64,000 nt of DNA from Lucinisca nassula (lineage: Eukaryota > Mollusca > Bivalvia > Lucinida > Lucinidae). The stretch is from positions 47,963,143-48,027,142 of the forward strand of contig OY757026.1 in assembly GCA_963580285.1 (NCBI GenBank), in the 5' to 3' direction. Positions 46,958-56,490 of the stretch are shown piece after piece. Every line of letters starts with the position of its first letter. Position 1 is the stretch's first letter. The translations under genes and the position numbers were made by a program. Below the pieces are notes generated by a model. The model saw only the letters and a program-made list of their open reading frames with translations. It was not told the DNA's origin and did no database searches.

Positions 46958-48430
46958 TGTGCTCAAGTTATATATAACATTTTAAATAAGAATGATGACA
47001 ACCCGACTGGAATGGTGTCTTGGAACAAAACGTATGCAATTAGTATAGACAATTGGAAGAGGATATATGCTTTCCTTTTAAAATAACCAAATACCCTGCA
47101 ATACAATGGTTTCAAACCTGTATTAACCACAACATTTTGGCAACAAATAGCTATCTTTACAAAATTAAACTTAGAAATGACCCACTTTGCTATTTTTGTC
47201 AATTAGAAGAAGAATCAATCATACACTTATTTTGGCAATGTAACAAGATTCGGCAGTTTTTAAAAGACTTGACTAGGTGGCTTAACATGCATCAAATAAA
47301 TTGTGACATAAAAGAAGAAAGCTTTATTTTTGGAATAGATGAAAATACCAATACTAATACTGCTACAATACTGAGCTTTATACTGTTATATGCAAAATAC
47401 TTCATATTCATTACTTGGTGTAACCAACAAGTCTTGTATTTTGAGGTTTTCAAGAAAAAACTACTTCAGATATACAAGATACATATGGAAATAGCTATAA
47501 CAAATAACAAACTGCCAGATTTTAAAAAGGATTGGAACCCATATCTTTCATTGATAAACAGTATAATTTAAACCTTTGAAAGACTGAAGTGAGAGTTTCT
47601 TAAAAATGAAAATACATTTTTCCATCAGAATATGTCTGTTGTCTACCCCCTTTTTCACAGTTTAAAAATGAAAAACCTCCAGAATTGAAATGTCTTGCCA
47701 GGTCAAAATAGTAAAAATCTGTCTTCTTTCTTTTATTTTTTTTTCTCTTTCTCTCTCTTTTGCCTTTTCTAAATCTTGCTTGATACATCCTAACATTCAA
47801 ATTGAAGATCTCATGATGATTTACTGAATACGTACAATTATTAACCTTTGTCCTGTTGTTCACAGCCACATCTGCCTTTGTGGGCAGTGCAGACCAAGAT
47901 AGGCTGGCTTTTGAAGTGGCCATCTGATCAAGCATTTGGTGAACTGAATGAATATAGTATATCACAGCCTCTTTATAACCCTATTGATGGGGTTCAAGGC
48001 AGTTACCATGTCAGTTAAATAGTCGTGTTATGTCCAAGCAGGAATGTATAGATTATATAGAAAAATGACCATTTATTTCTGTATAATCTCTGCATTTTTT
48101 GGGATCCATGTGGAAAATGTGTTATATCCAAAACAGTGTTATAATGAACCGTGTTATAAGGGGGTTGTGGTGTATATCATGTGGTCCGACTGGCTATTGG
48201 CCGGTGATGGGTTTAGCTTAACCAATACGTTGTACAGGATAGAGGTTTCAAAACTAAGTATCATTGATTTTGATGGACAGCCGGAGCTGAAGAATGAAAG
48301 CTAATAACCTAATATAAAATGTACTTATATGTTATATGTACACCTCCCAGAGATTGCCCGGATCTCTGAGAGAACTTTGTAACGGGATTATAGAAAATAA
48401 AATGAGCAAGATTTAAAAAAAAAAAGAAAA
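46958..48430 (+). mobile_element. 5'-truncated L1/Tx1-type LINE with 14-bp TSD
   Basis: Identical AAGAGTAAGCCTAC at 46,944-46,957 and 48,431-48,444 bound a 1,473-bp insert that ends in an A-rich tail (48,413-48,430). It contains the C-terminal end of an L1-type ORF2 followed by about 840 bp of presumed 3' UTR. Target-primed reverse transcription explains 5' truncation, A tail and TSD. Confidence 0.92.
46973..47571 (+). pseudogene. L1/Tx1-type ORF2 C-terminal fragment
   Basis: The frame shows PFKITKYPAIQWFQTCIN followed by YLYKIKLRNDPLCYFC and HLFWQC, i.e. a Cys-x2-Cys ... His-x4-Cys zinc-binding region typical of the end of L1/Tx1-clade ORF2 proteins (established for those LINEs). An earlier piece, WNKTYAISIDNWKRIYA (46,998-47,070), is in another frame, so a frameshift lies near 47,050-47,070. 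The frame then stays open for about 170 codons to a stop after NSII. RT and endonuclease domains are absent because of 5' truncation. Not functional. Confidence 0.85.
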
Positions 48431-48462
48431 AAAGAGTAAGCCTACGGTCTCCCCTACTTTTC

Positions 48463-48785
48463 TTGAGTTAACTTTAGTTGGTCAACTGAACTCGCTCAAA
48501 GCAAACTAGGTTATAACAAAGCTGCGAATCGAGACCAATTTAAACCATAGCGTTAATTTTATGGCATTTTACTCTGAAGTTAGTTGTTTGTGTTGTTGGC
48601 TTCCTCAGTTTGACAATCTGCATATCATTTTCACTTGTCAAATGATACATGCGCGTCTATTGATAAATATATGGAGGCTTATTTTTCTTGAAGCATAGGA
48701 GTGATTCGTCATCGAGGGGCTTCAGTGTCGATTGGCATAAGAAGGTGAGACCTGAAGGGCCATCAACTTCTAATAAGTTTACATT
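48463..48785 (+). repeat. Diverged direct repeat, copy 1
   Basis: GAGTTAACTTTAGTTGGTCA, ACTGAACTCGCTC, CGAGACCAATTT, TATTTTTCTTGAAGCA and CATAAGAAGGTGAGACCTGA recur in the same order at 48,935-49,255 with roughly 20-25% differences. Confidence 0.75.
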
Positions 48786-48934
48786 CATTTCTTAATTAAC
48801 CTATGATTATCCACCTGCCGTCGTATTTCTTGTTCTTGCTAGACAGAACTCCCAACTCCCAAAGCAAGCTTGATTGAACTCAAGTTAACTCTAGCAGTGC
48901 GGCACGAGCCATAACCCGCGTGTTTTGGTGTAAC

Positions 48935-49257
48935 TATAGTTAACTCTAGAAAGTCAATCGAACTCGCTCTTAATAACTAGGCCAGGTCAGCTGCGAAACG
49001 AGACCAATTTCAAATCTAGATCAATTTTATGACATTTAACACTGAAGTTCATTGTTTGTGTATTTTGCATCTACAGTTTATTTTTCAATCTGCATATTAT
49101 TTTCACATATCAAATGATACAGTCGCGTCTCTTCACTGATTTATGAGGACCTATTTTTCTTGAAACAGAGAAGTGATGCGGTATCAAGGGAATTCTCTGA
49201 GTGTTGCCATAAGAAGGTGAGACCTGAAAGGTCATCACCTTCTAATAAAACGACTCC
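48935..49257 (+). repeat. Diverged direct repeat, copy 2
   Basis: Second copy of 48,463-48,785. It begins with the same TIR-like GAGTTAAC/ACTCGCTC end, so the repeat may be a dispersed element rather than a simple tandem duplication. Confidence 0.75.
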
Positions 49258-49342
49258 CATCCCGCACCCGCACCTGAATCCGCAGCCCTTGTCCTACAGA
49301 AGCAAAAGCAGTAACACTGAAACGCTACATGTAAACAGCACG

Positions 49343-49648
49343 TTCGCACCCCCCTCCCCTGCCCATCAGTGCTTGAAGAAATAGATGGGCTGCATGATGC
49401 TTCAACGCAGGGCTGGCACATACCCGCACAGGAGTAGTGGTAAACCGCTTAGAGGATCTAAGCGTGCCTAGGCAAAGCGGTGCGAGTCGGACCGTCCATG
49501 CTTATAAAACCTTTTTGTTTCATCGGGCGACAGGGCTTGTGATGTCATTTCATCTCAATGTCGGGAATTGGAAGCAACGTCTTCAAAATGACCTTTACCG
49601 TGTTAACGGGGACGTTAAATCTCAAACATACAAACAAACAAACACAGC
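49343..49648 (+). mobile_element. CAAA-tailed SINE-like element
   Basis: TGCCCATCAGTGCTTGAAG to GTTAACGGGGACGTTAAATC then CAAACAAACAAAC, with a 20-bp deletion around GTCGGGAATTGG. Confidence 0.75.
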
Positions 49649-49714
49649 AGCCTCACACCGACCAAACTTCCAACTCTCACATAGCCCAGTAGCCGCATCT
49701 ACTTGGAAACCATT

Positions 49715-49852
49715 TTGTTTGAGCTGAGGTTTAACGTCCCCGTCAACAGGGTATAGGGCATTTTAAAGACGTAGTTTCCAATTTTTGGGGATTTTCACCC
49801 AACATTGAGATGAAATGACATCTCAAGCCCTGTCGACCAATAAAATAATCAA
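49715..49852 (-). mobile_element. CAAA-tailed SINE-like fragment
   Basis: GAGGTTTAACGTCCCCGTCA to AAGCCCTGTCGACCAAT. 3' half only. Confidence 0.7.
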
Positions 49853-50070
49853 AGCACTGAGAGTGCTGGTGGATCGATTGTGTCTGAGCGTAAACTACAA
49901 AGAAAACATCCTCAATGGGGACTAAGATTATTTCATTTTACCCTTCAATTCCGCTTTGTAAGCGGCGTCTGATTTGGGTCTACACTGTTTGCAAAACCAA
50001 AACCGAGTCAAATCCAGCCTTCATACCCAGCACCCCTTCTACGCAACACTATTGCCTCACGGCGATAAGA

Positions 50071-50403
50071 CCGGCCCCGATAGCTCAGTTGGTAGAGTGT
50101 CCGCTCCGGGAACGGGAGGTCTCGGGTTCGATCCCGGGCCGCGACATACCAAAGTCGTTAAAAATGGTACTAGCTGCTCCTCGTTTGGCACTCAGATTTA
50201 CGGGGTAGAGCTAGGACTGGTCGATCCAGTGCCAGGATAATGTGACTGGGTGTGGTATCATGTAATGTGTCTGGGACATGATACTTCAGTGAGGCAGCAC
50301 TATAAACGTGAGCATTGAGCTCCCTGTCGCAACCAGACACCGTCGTGATATGACTGAAAAATTGTTGAAAGCGACGTTAAACCCGAATTCACACACACAC
50401 ACA
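50071..50403 (+). mobile_element. AC-tailed tRNA-SINE with 13-bp TSD
   Basis: CCGGCCCCGATAGCTCAGTT head, GGGTTCGATCCCGGG B box, body as at 37,636-38,099, then AGCGACGTTAAACCCGAATT and a short AC tail. TSD CACGGCGATAAGA at 50,058-50,070 and 50,404-50,416. Confidence 0.93.
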
Positions 50404-50426
50404 CACGGCGATAAGAAAAGCGACAC

Positions 50427-50706
50427 CATCACGTGAACAAGTCCGTGAAATGAACACCCCCCTAAACCCCACTTTATACAGAGAAATCTCGGGTTTAAGG
50501 GGGTATACACTATTTGTCTTAATTTTGCTCCAAGACAAAGGTTGTGGGTACTCGTTAGAACCGCCCCCATGAGGCGGTTCTAACCAGCACCCACAACCTA
50601 TGTTTGTAGTATTTGTAAGAAAAATATTACGGACGTTCATCAGAAAAGTAGCAGTTTTGGAGATGTGAAAAAATACACTATGTCACACGTGTGTGTTATC
50701 GTAATG
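50427..50706. mobile_element. Palindromic-core MITE, second subfamily
   Basis: Ends CATCACGTGAACAAGTCC and GTGTGTGTTATCGTAATG. Core GAACCGCCCCCATGAGGCGG then TTC. Closely related to 43,831-44,110. Confidence 0.75.
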
Positions 50707-50914
50707 ATTTTCTATAAAACCACCATTACCTAGATTTCCAACCAATTAGTGACAGTCACGTCGACATCAACTACGAAAAGCTTCTGTGCTTAGTACTTGT
50801 GGATCGATTAAAATCTCTTGCTCAAGAACCATAAGTCAGATGACCTGGAAACTTGTCAGACAGCAAAAGGGACTTAGAAAATAGACAAATGAATTAGCGC
50901 ACAAAAATCGGTCG

Positions 50915-50992
50915 CACCGCAACCGGGACTCGAACCACGGATCTCCTGCATGCCGGGCAGACGTGCTAACCATTACACCACCGCGGCCTTCC
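50915..50992 (-). ncRNA. tRNA-like sequence (Ala-like, degenerate)
   Basis: On the minus strand: GGCCGCGGTGGTGTAATGG, then TCTGC-CCGGCAT-GCAGG anticodon-type hairpin, then GTGGTTCGAGTCCCGG. The loop has C where tRNAs have U33, and the T stem has mismatches. Best read as a tRNA pseudogene or SINE head. Confidence 0.45.
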
Positions 50993-51471
50993 GACATTGT
51001 ACGCCAATTTTAACATTTATAAACCTTTAACGTCATTAGCGCTATTTAGAGACCTTTCATTTACCGCCATAGGCGACCCTATCATTTTCGGTTCTTTTTT
51101 TAACCTACGGAGTAAGTTATGAATCAAACAAGCGTAAACCAGCAACATTTTATTGCTGGTTACCCTAGATTGTGATTTTTTTTTTTTTTGTATTGTAGAT
51201 TGAAAGAAATTGCTGACATTCTTTCCCGCCATTACCTCACTAGTGGGTTGGGTAACGTAAACAGAGATTCTTAGGATCAAAATTTTTTTCTGAAGAGCCT
51301 GTGGGTTGTCAGATATTTGAGTGTGCTGAGCTGTATATAATTGGACCAGTATACTGATTAGCCCTTTGTAGTTGTCAGTGTGCTGGCTGTGACAAACTCG
51401 GAACCAGGATTGTTGCTTTACACCCATAATAAATCATTAGAAATCATCAAATCACTACCCGGTATATTAAA

Positions 51472-51852
51472 ATGAAGGTCTCCCTGTTTCCCATGGTCTT
51501 AATTCTTGGGTTCACTCTTTGGAAAACAACTTATAGAATGCATCCAGATAATCGAAATCAGGAGTGCAAGTTTACAAATAAGGAGAGCAGTAGTAGAATT
51601 TCCCAGTACTTGGCATTTACAAGGAAGAATGGGAACAGAAGGTGTTCGGGGGGCTTGCGAAACTTCAAGTCCTCACGCGGTACAAACTTGGCTTTACTTC
51701 TAATCTTGGCCGGAGACATTGAAACTAACCCCGGCCCAAGGTTTCGCTGCGTACTCTGCAAAAAATATTGCAAAGGTTCCGAGAAATGGATAGAATGTGA
51801 GGACTGTAACAAGCGCTTTCCCTCCTCATGTTCTGATTTATCGTTATCGTAG
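51472..51852 (+). pseudogene. LINE N-terminal fragment with 2A-like motif and zinc finger
   Basis: A 126-codon frame ends in LLLILAGDIETNPGP followed by a Cys-rich segment (CVLC, then CEDC). GDIETNPGP (51,712-51,738) fits the 2A ribosome-skipping consensus D-x-E-x-N-P-G-P, known in N-termini of some CR1-group LINEs of invertebrates. The following CxxC-x10-CxxC resembles the start of the PHD-type finger of such LINEs. The frame ends as the sequence becomes PLE near 51,845, so the LINE is cut there. What precedes 51,472 looks like non-coding leader. Not functional alone. Confidence 0.7.
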
Positions 51853-52222
51853 AATGAGTCAGCCTAAGAAAACTGACACTTTCTTGTACCGTCACTTTCG
51901 ACGTACAGGTCATTCTGTAAATAACATTGTTATACAACCAGTGGAAAAACTTTATTACGATGCAAATTCTACATCTAGATTCAAAATTATCAAAAGACAT
52001 GAGGCTGAACCGAAATGGATTAAATCTTTACAGACCCCTTTTCCACTGGGATTTAATGACAACATTTATCATGAAGGTAATATTTCCAGAATGCCGGACT
52101 TTGATATTTTCTCGCTCCTGGAATGTCGAAAACGCAGAACTAGATCTCACGGCACCAGGAAAAATGGTAACTTTAAACGTAAATTACGTGCGTTTAAACG
52201 AAACAATATTAGACTAAAGTGA
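51845..52222 (+). pseudogene. GIY-YIG endonuclease C-terminal part of the PLE
   Basis: The frame reads FLYRHFRRTGHSVNNIVIQP then KRHEAEPKWIKSLQTPFPLG and FNDNIYHEGN, the conserved second half of PLE GIY-YIG nucleases (H-F...GHS, E..WI..L.T..P.GLND pattern). The GIY-YIG signature itself and the first half are missing, lost at the junction with the LINE fragment. The frame closes with UGA at 52,220-52,222. It is in phase with RT-side sequence resuming at 52,223 and continues open to the transposon insertion at 52,364. Confidence 0.75.
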
Positions 52223-52664
52223 CTGTCAATTATATTATTAAATCATGGACGCCACTCTATGCTTTCATTTTTAAGTTCATTACTCATTTCTGTTTTACGT
52301 CTTCTGGACACCGAGGCGAATAAATTCTACGATAGTTCTAATCAGTTATATGATGCGGCTCTCTTAAAGACACATTTTTCGATTACATAACATCCTAATG
52401 ACCGTTTATTAAAGAATCCAGCATTGAGATAAAATACACTTGGGGTATTCAGGCTGTCATACAGGTAGGGGACCAAGAGAGGGTAATAAATTACCTAGGG
52501 ATATGACTTTGACAAATGACATATATTTATTTACAACTACATCATTATTTTGATTTGAATGGAAGAAACAACAGCACTTTTTCCGATTTTACATTTAGTA
52601 GCCATTTTTTATAATCATTACAGAAAATGCCAATTCAAATATATTGGTAAATTTTTTCCACCAA

Positions 52665-53085
52665 AAATGATTTTTTTTTTTCAGATAAAATCCTGTTAAT
52701 TTTATTATTTCTGCTCTAAACATCTATTGTGGTTCTCATTATAACCACCTCGGCAAAGCGGTTCAGACGAGTACCCACAATTTGTTTTAACGATGTGACT
52801 GCTCATTAGAACTGCTTCCATGAGGCGGTTCTAACGAGGACACATAATATATGTTCTTGAGGAAAAAGGAATGTGTCCAAAACCCCGCTTTCTATAGAGA
52901 AAATGAGGTTTTAAGGGGTATACATTATTAGCCTTATTTCTGCTCCAAGTCATAGATTGCGGGTGCTCGTTAGAATCGTCTCATTGAGTCATAGGTTGTG
53001 GGTACTTGTTTGAACCGCCTCAATAAGGCGGCTCTAACGAGCACCCACAACCTATGTTTGCAATATAAATAAGAAAAATAAGTTT
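52665..53085. mobile_element. Palindromic-core MITE sequences nested in the TTAA transposon
   Basis: Three core hairpins of the family occur here: ACCTCGGCAAAGCGGTTC (52,747), GAACTGCTTCCATGAGGCGG (52,816) and GAACCGCCTCAATAAGGCGG (53,012). The order suggests two overlapping or rearranged MITE copies. Confidence 0.65.
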
Positions 53086-53287
53086 AATTATGTTTGTTAT
53101 TTTAGTTTTAAACTTGACACGGTGAAAAAATAAAATCTTTAAAAAATTCTTTTTTTCTCTCTCTCTCTCTCTTCTGATATGATTGTGTCTAAAACAAAGA
53201 ACATTTTATAGTTCCATCTTGACTGAATCTATAAAATGCTAATGTTTTAGACATTATATGATTTGTGTATCACATATTTTGATATAT

Positions 53288-53322
53288 AAAATGAATAAAT
53301 AAATAAATAAATAAATAAAAAT
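53288..53322 (+). repeat. (AAAT)n microsatellite
   Basis: About seven AAAT units inside the TTAA transposon. Confidence 0.85.
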
Positions 53323-53845
53323 TTAAATTGATTGATTAAATTTTGAGGTTAATCAATTCATTTACCTTGTTTGTTTACTTCTTTGCACTTTTGAGTAAAG
53401 AAAACAATGGATATCAGTGTTTTTTTTTACTTTATTTTAAAATAAAAAAGAAGTTATTTAAACAATATGTTGTTGGAAACAATCTCAGTAAATTATATTA
53501 TAACTCAAGTACCCTTATTGAGCCCCCCATTAAACAAGAAATCTGCTCATAATCACCTCATAATCACTTAGATAAGATAAGCCTTTGATGTGCACTATGG
53601 TCCGAAGGAAATGTTTATTGGAGGTCATTAGACAGGCCACCCCTTTTATATAAGGAAAAAAATGTGTCTTTAACTAGAGGCTATACTCAGCATACTCTTC
53701 GTCCTTACATTGATTCTGAAATTAATCATAAACGCAATTTCTTCAAAATATCCTTCATTAATAAGGGTATGGATTTTATAGATTTGCCAAGTATCTTCCG
53801 TGAGAGCTCGGTGCTTTCTTCCATTCCTGCTTATTTTCAAAATAC

Positions 53846-55017
53846 TTTCATTTTTAAGTTCATTACCCGTTTCTGTTTTACGTCTTCTGGACACCGAGGC
53901 GAATAAATTCTACGATAGTTCTCATCAGTTATATGATGCGGCTCTCTTAACTAGAGGCTATACTCAGCATACTCTCCGTCCTTACATTGATTCTGAAATT
54001 AATCATAAACGTCATTTCTTCAAAATATCCTTCATTAATAAGGGTATGGATTTTATAGATTTGCCAAGTATCATCCGTGAGAGATCGGTGCTTTCTTCCA
54101 TTCCTGCTTATTTTCAAAATACTGAAACACCTATAATTTGCTATAAATATAACAAACCTGTTAGATCTATCATTTTTAATTTCAATAAACTTGTTTCAGA
54201 TCTTGATATTGATACTAATACTCCTGATTCATGTGATTGTAAAAACTCAAAGTATTGCTATCCTGCTGCTGGTCATGTAATTACTGGCAATTTGAAAATT
54301 ATTCCTGATTCTAGGATAAGGAATATAATTTCTAAAGGACCGAAATATCGGTTTCCTTCTAAAATTGATTTCAGTAAATATAGAGATGAAATCGCTGCTT
54401 CCTTGAATGAATTCGGTAATCGATGGTGTAAGCGAGAGTATGTTGAGCATAAAGCCCTTAAGGACTGGAAACTTAGCATTTTAAAACTAGTGAATAAACG
54501 CATTTCTTTCTATTCTCAAAATACTTACTTATTACCTCCTAAGCCTAAGACGTCTTTACGTCATCTTAAACTAGGTATTCAAGAATTTCATAAGAAGTTT
54601 GTTTTGGCCCCTGCAGACAAGGCCGCTAACAATGTCGTCGTTGTGTGACGGCTCCACTATGTTAACACGCTTAAGCAGGAGCTTGGTGGTACTAAGGCCT
54701 ATGAACTTCAGCCTTTAGCTGAAGAGAGAGTTATAGTAGATGAAAATATTTGTCATTCAGCCTCCAAGTTTGCTGTGTGTGTTACCGAAGGCCAAGACAA
54801 GCTTCCTTCGCTATACTGGTTGCCAAAACTTCATAAAAGACCATACAAAGCACGGTTTATTGCAAATTCTAGCTCTTGCACTACCACTGAACTTTCTGAA
54901 TTATTAACTTCCTGTCTTACTGCTATTAAAACGCATGTGATTAAATATTGTGATAAAGTCTTTGAAAGATCAGGAAGAAATCTGTTTTGGTCTATAAAAA
55001 ATCGAATGAGGTTTTAA
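53846..55017 (+). pseudogene. PLE linker and N-terminal RT part, with in-frame UGA
   Basis: One reading frame runs from the duplicated segment through DSCDCKNSKYCYPAAGHV (CxC linker, around 54,225-54,280), LAPADKAANNVVVV (RT finger motif, around 54,604-54,645), a UGA at 54,646-54,648, then RLHYVNTLKQELGG, LPSLYWLPKLHKRPYKARF and LLTSCLTAIKTHVIKYC up to a frameshift near 55,000. The UGA is the only stop in this span and lies where related elements, as I recall them, have cysteine. Naiads in clams are reported to encode selenocysteine, so this may be a Sec codon rather than a lesion. Confidence 0.75.
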
Positions 55018-55373
55018 ATAAATTGAAATCCAGACATTTTCGTGCTTCAAGTCTGTTTACTTACGATTTTTCCACTCTTTACACTACACGTCCTCATAAT
55101 CTTATAAAAGAAAAGCTTAATGATTTAATTGAATGGGCTTTTCACAGAGAAGATTCTCTCTATCGTGCATGTAATGTCAGAAATGCATTTTTCACTTCTA
55201 AAGAGCATAAGAATTATACACTTTGGTCATGTCAGAAAGTGTGTGATGCCCTCACCTTTCTACTTGACAATATTTATATTAGATTCGGTACTAAGTTATT
55301 TAGACAAATTGTGGGCAATCCGATGGGTACGAATTGCGCACCTCTTGTGGCTGATCTATTCTTGTATGGTTAG
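54987..55373 (+). pseudogene. PLE RT core, part 2
   Basis: After a one-base frameshift the RT continues: YDFSTLYTTRPHNLIKEKL (first catalytic Asp region), LWSCQKVCDALTFLLDNIY and VGNPMGTNCAPLVADLFLYG (the PMG...AP motif of PLE RTs). A UAG at 55,371-55,373 interrupts before ERDFMLSLS. Similar elements usually have Ile where Asn precedes PMG here. Confidence 0.8.
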
Positions 55374-55451
55374 GAAAGAGACTTCATGTTGTCGCTTTCC
55401 ATTGATAACCAATCTGAAACTAGAGCAGAAGTCGATGGTATACCATCGCAA

Positions 55452-55702
55452 ATACCCGCTTTTTCTATGAACAAGCCTTTTCTTAGAAATTTGACCTTTG
55501 ACCTCGCCCCATGACCCCAGGGGGTCAGATGAAAATTTCGACACCTTCATGCCCATCTGCAGTCCCCAAGCAATGTATGTACCAAGTTTGATCACTGTAG
55601 GTAAAGAAATAAAAAAGGAGTTGCATTCACAAGAAACGTGACAGGCGGAAGGACGGACGGACGTCCGGACGGACGGACACCCGTGACAAAAATAATATAC
55701 CC

Positions 55703-55739
<37 letters not shown>

Positions 55740-55747
55740 GCGGGTAT
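55452..55747. mobile_element. Short TIR element inserted in PLE RT
   Basis: ATACCCGCTTTTT at the left is mirrored by AAAAAAGCGGGTAT at the right. The interior has TTTGACCTTTGACCTCGCCC, a GGACGGACGG tract and a T-run of about 30. The GACCTTTGACCTC and (ACGG)-type pieces recall the pearl-like elements at 10,749 and 19,667. It separates ...QSETRAE from IIEAISSTSRYLDD of the RT. Confidence 0.7.
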
Positions 55748-56490
55748 AATTATTGAAGCTATTAGCTCCACTTCTAGATATTTAGATGATTTATTAAATA
55801 TTGATAATACCTATTTCGACGGTTTGATCAGTCAGATCCCCCCCCCCCCCCCCCCCACCCCAGAACTTCAGTTAAATAAAGCAAATTCTTCTGATACCGA
55901 GGCCCCGTTTTTGGATTTACATCTATCTATTGTAGAGGGGTTTGTTTCGTGCAAAATTTATGATAAACGCGATGACTTTGATTTTGAGATTGTAAATTTT
56001 CCCTTTTGGATGGTGATGTTCCTCGTGCGCCATCCTATGGCGTTTATATTTCGCAATTAATTCGATTTGCTAGAGTGTGTAGTCATGTAACTGACTTCAA
56101 CACTCGTTATAAATTATTAACGGCTAAACTTCTTAATCAGGGTTATCGGTACCATAAACTACGCAAAGCCTTTTCAAAATTTTATGGACGCCATTCTGAT
56201 TTAATTTCAAAATTCAATATTGGACTTAAATCTCTTCTGCAACAAGGTCTATCGGAACCCGAATTTTATGGTGACTTAGTATATAAATTCAGAAAAATAT
56301 ATAACCGCGATGACTTTAGCACCCAATTTCGTAAAATCATTCTTCGATATAAAAGATTGGGTACAACATGGATATTATACGACAGACTGCATGCATGGTA
56401 GTTAACCTAATCTCGGTTGGCAACTTTGCTTCCCTCTTTAATTGCACGCCGGTGGGTCAGGCCTCAGATTCTATGACGGTTACAACGTAA
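55748..56490 (+). pseudogene. PLE RT C-terminal part
   Basis: ISSTSRYLDDLLNID holds the YxDD-type catalytic motif (YLDD, about 55,780). A C-run at 55,839-55,855 sits within the QIYP-type position and disturbs the frame. ELQLNKANSSDTEAPFLDLH and IYDKRDDFDFEIVNFPF follow. One base is lost near 56,005, after which YGVYISQLIRFARVCSHV and GLSEPEFYGDLVYKFRKI continue. A last frameshift near 56,360 precedes RQTACMVVN and the stop at 56,488-56,490. Confidence 0.8.

Larger units (their letters stand above)
46518..48500. mobile_element. TIR element split by an L1/Tx1 insertion
   Basis: TTTTGAGCGAGTTCAGTTGA at 46,518 and its mirror TCAACTGAACTCGCTCAAA ending at 48,500 form about 35-bp imperfect inverted repeats that continue with AGTTAAC inside. 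Removing the 1,473-bp LINE insertion and one TSD leaves an element of about 0.5 kb. It also encloses a LINE 3'-tail remnant at 46,801. Confidence 0.6.
52368..53669. mobile_element. TTAA-targeting DNA transposon, non-autonomous
   Basis: AGACACATTTTT at the left and its mirror at the right (AAAAAATGTGTCT) form 12-13 bp TIRs, each bordered by TTAA (52,364-52,367 and 53,670-53,673). The second copy of the host sequence has a single TTAA at the same point (near 53,948), an internal empty site. TTAA duplication is typical of piggyBac and Kolobok transposons. No transposase frame is present, so which one mobilised it is open. Confidence 0.92.
52262..54122 (+). repeat. 276-bp tandem duplication inside the PLE
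   Basis: The segment from TTTCATTTTTAAGTTCATTA to CTTATTTTCAAAATACT is present twice: 52,262-53,845 (with a 1.3-kb transposon in it) and 53,846-54,122. Apart from the insertion the two copies differ at only a few bases. PLE copies are known for tandem or partial insertions, but a simple later duplication is also possible. Confidence 0.85.
51845..56490 (+). mobile_element. Naiad-type Penelope-like retroelement (decayed, nested insertions)
   Basis: Order of parts on one strand: end of a GIY-YIG endonuclease (51,845-52,222), linker with a CxC motif (SCDC near 54,229-54,240), then PLE reverse transcriptase to about 56,490. N-terminal endonuclease plus CxC linker is the published hallmark of the Naiad/Chlamys clade of PLEs, opposite to canonical Penelope. 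Insertions at 52,368-53,669 and about 55,452-55,747, a 276-bp duplication and several frameshifts make it non-functional. 56,490-57,100 may be its 3' UTR. Confidence 0.8.

Noticed and set aside
47600..47965. 121-codon open frame on the minus strand
   Set aside because: It lies antisense within the 3' UTR of a TSD-bounded LINE insertion and contains a low-complexity Lys/Arg stretch from T-rich DNA.
50915..50992. Functional tRNA-Ala gene
   Set aside because: U33 is replaced by C, and the T stem has two mismatches. It is better described as a tRNA-derived remnant.
51017..51427. 136-codon open frame on the minus strand
   Set aside because: It contains a poly-Lys stretch from a T-run and no recognisable domain. 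It overlaps the presumed leader of the LINE fragment.
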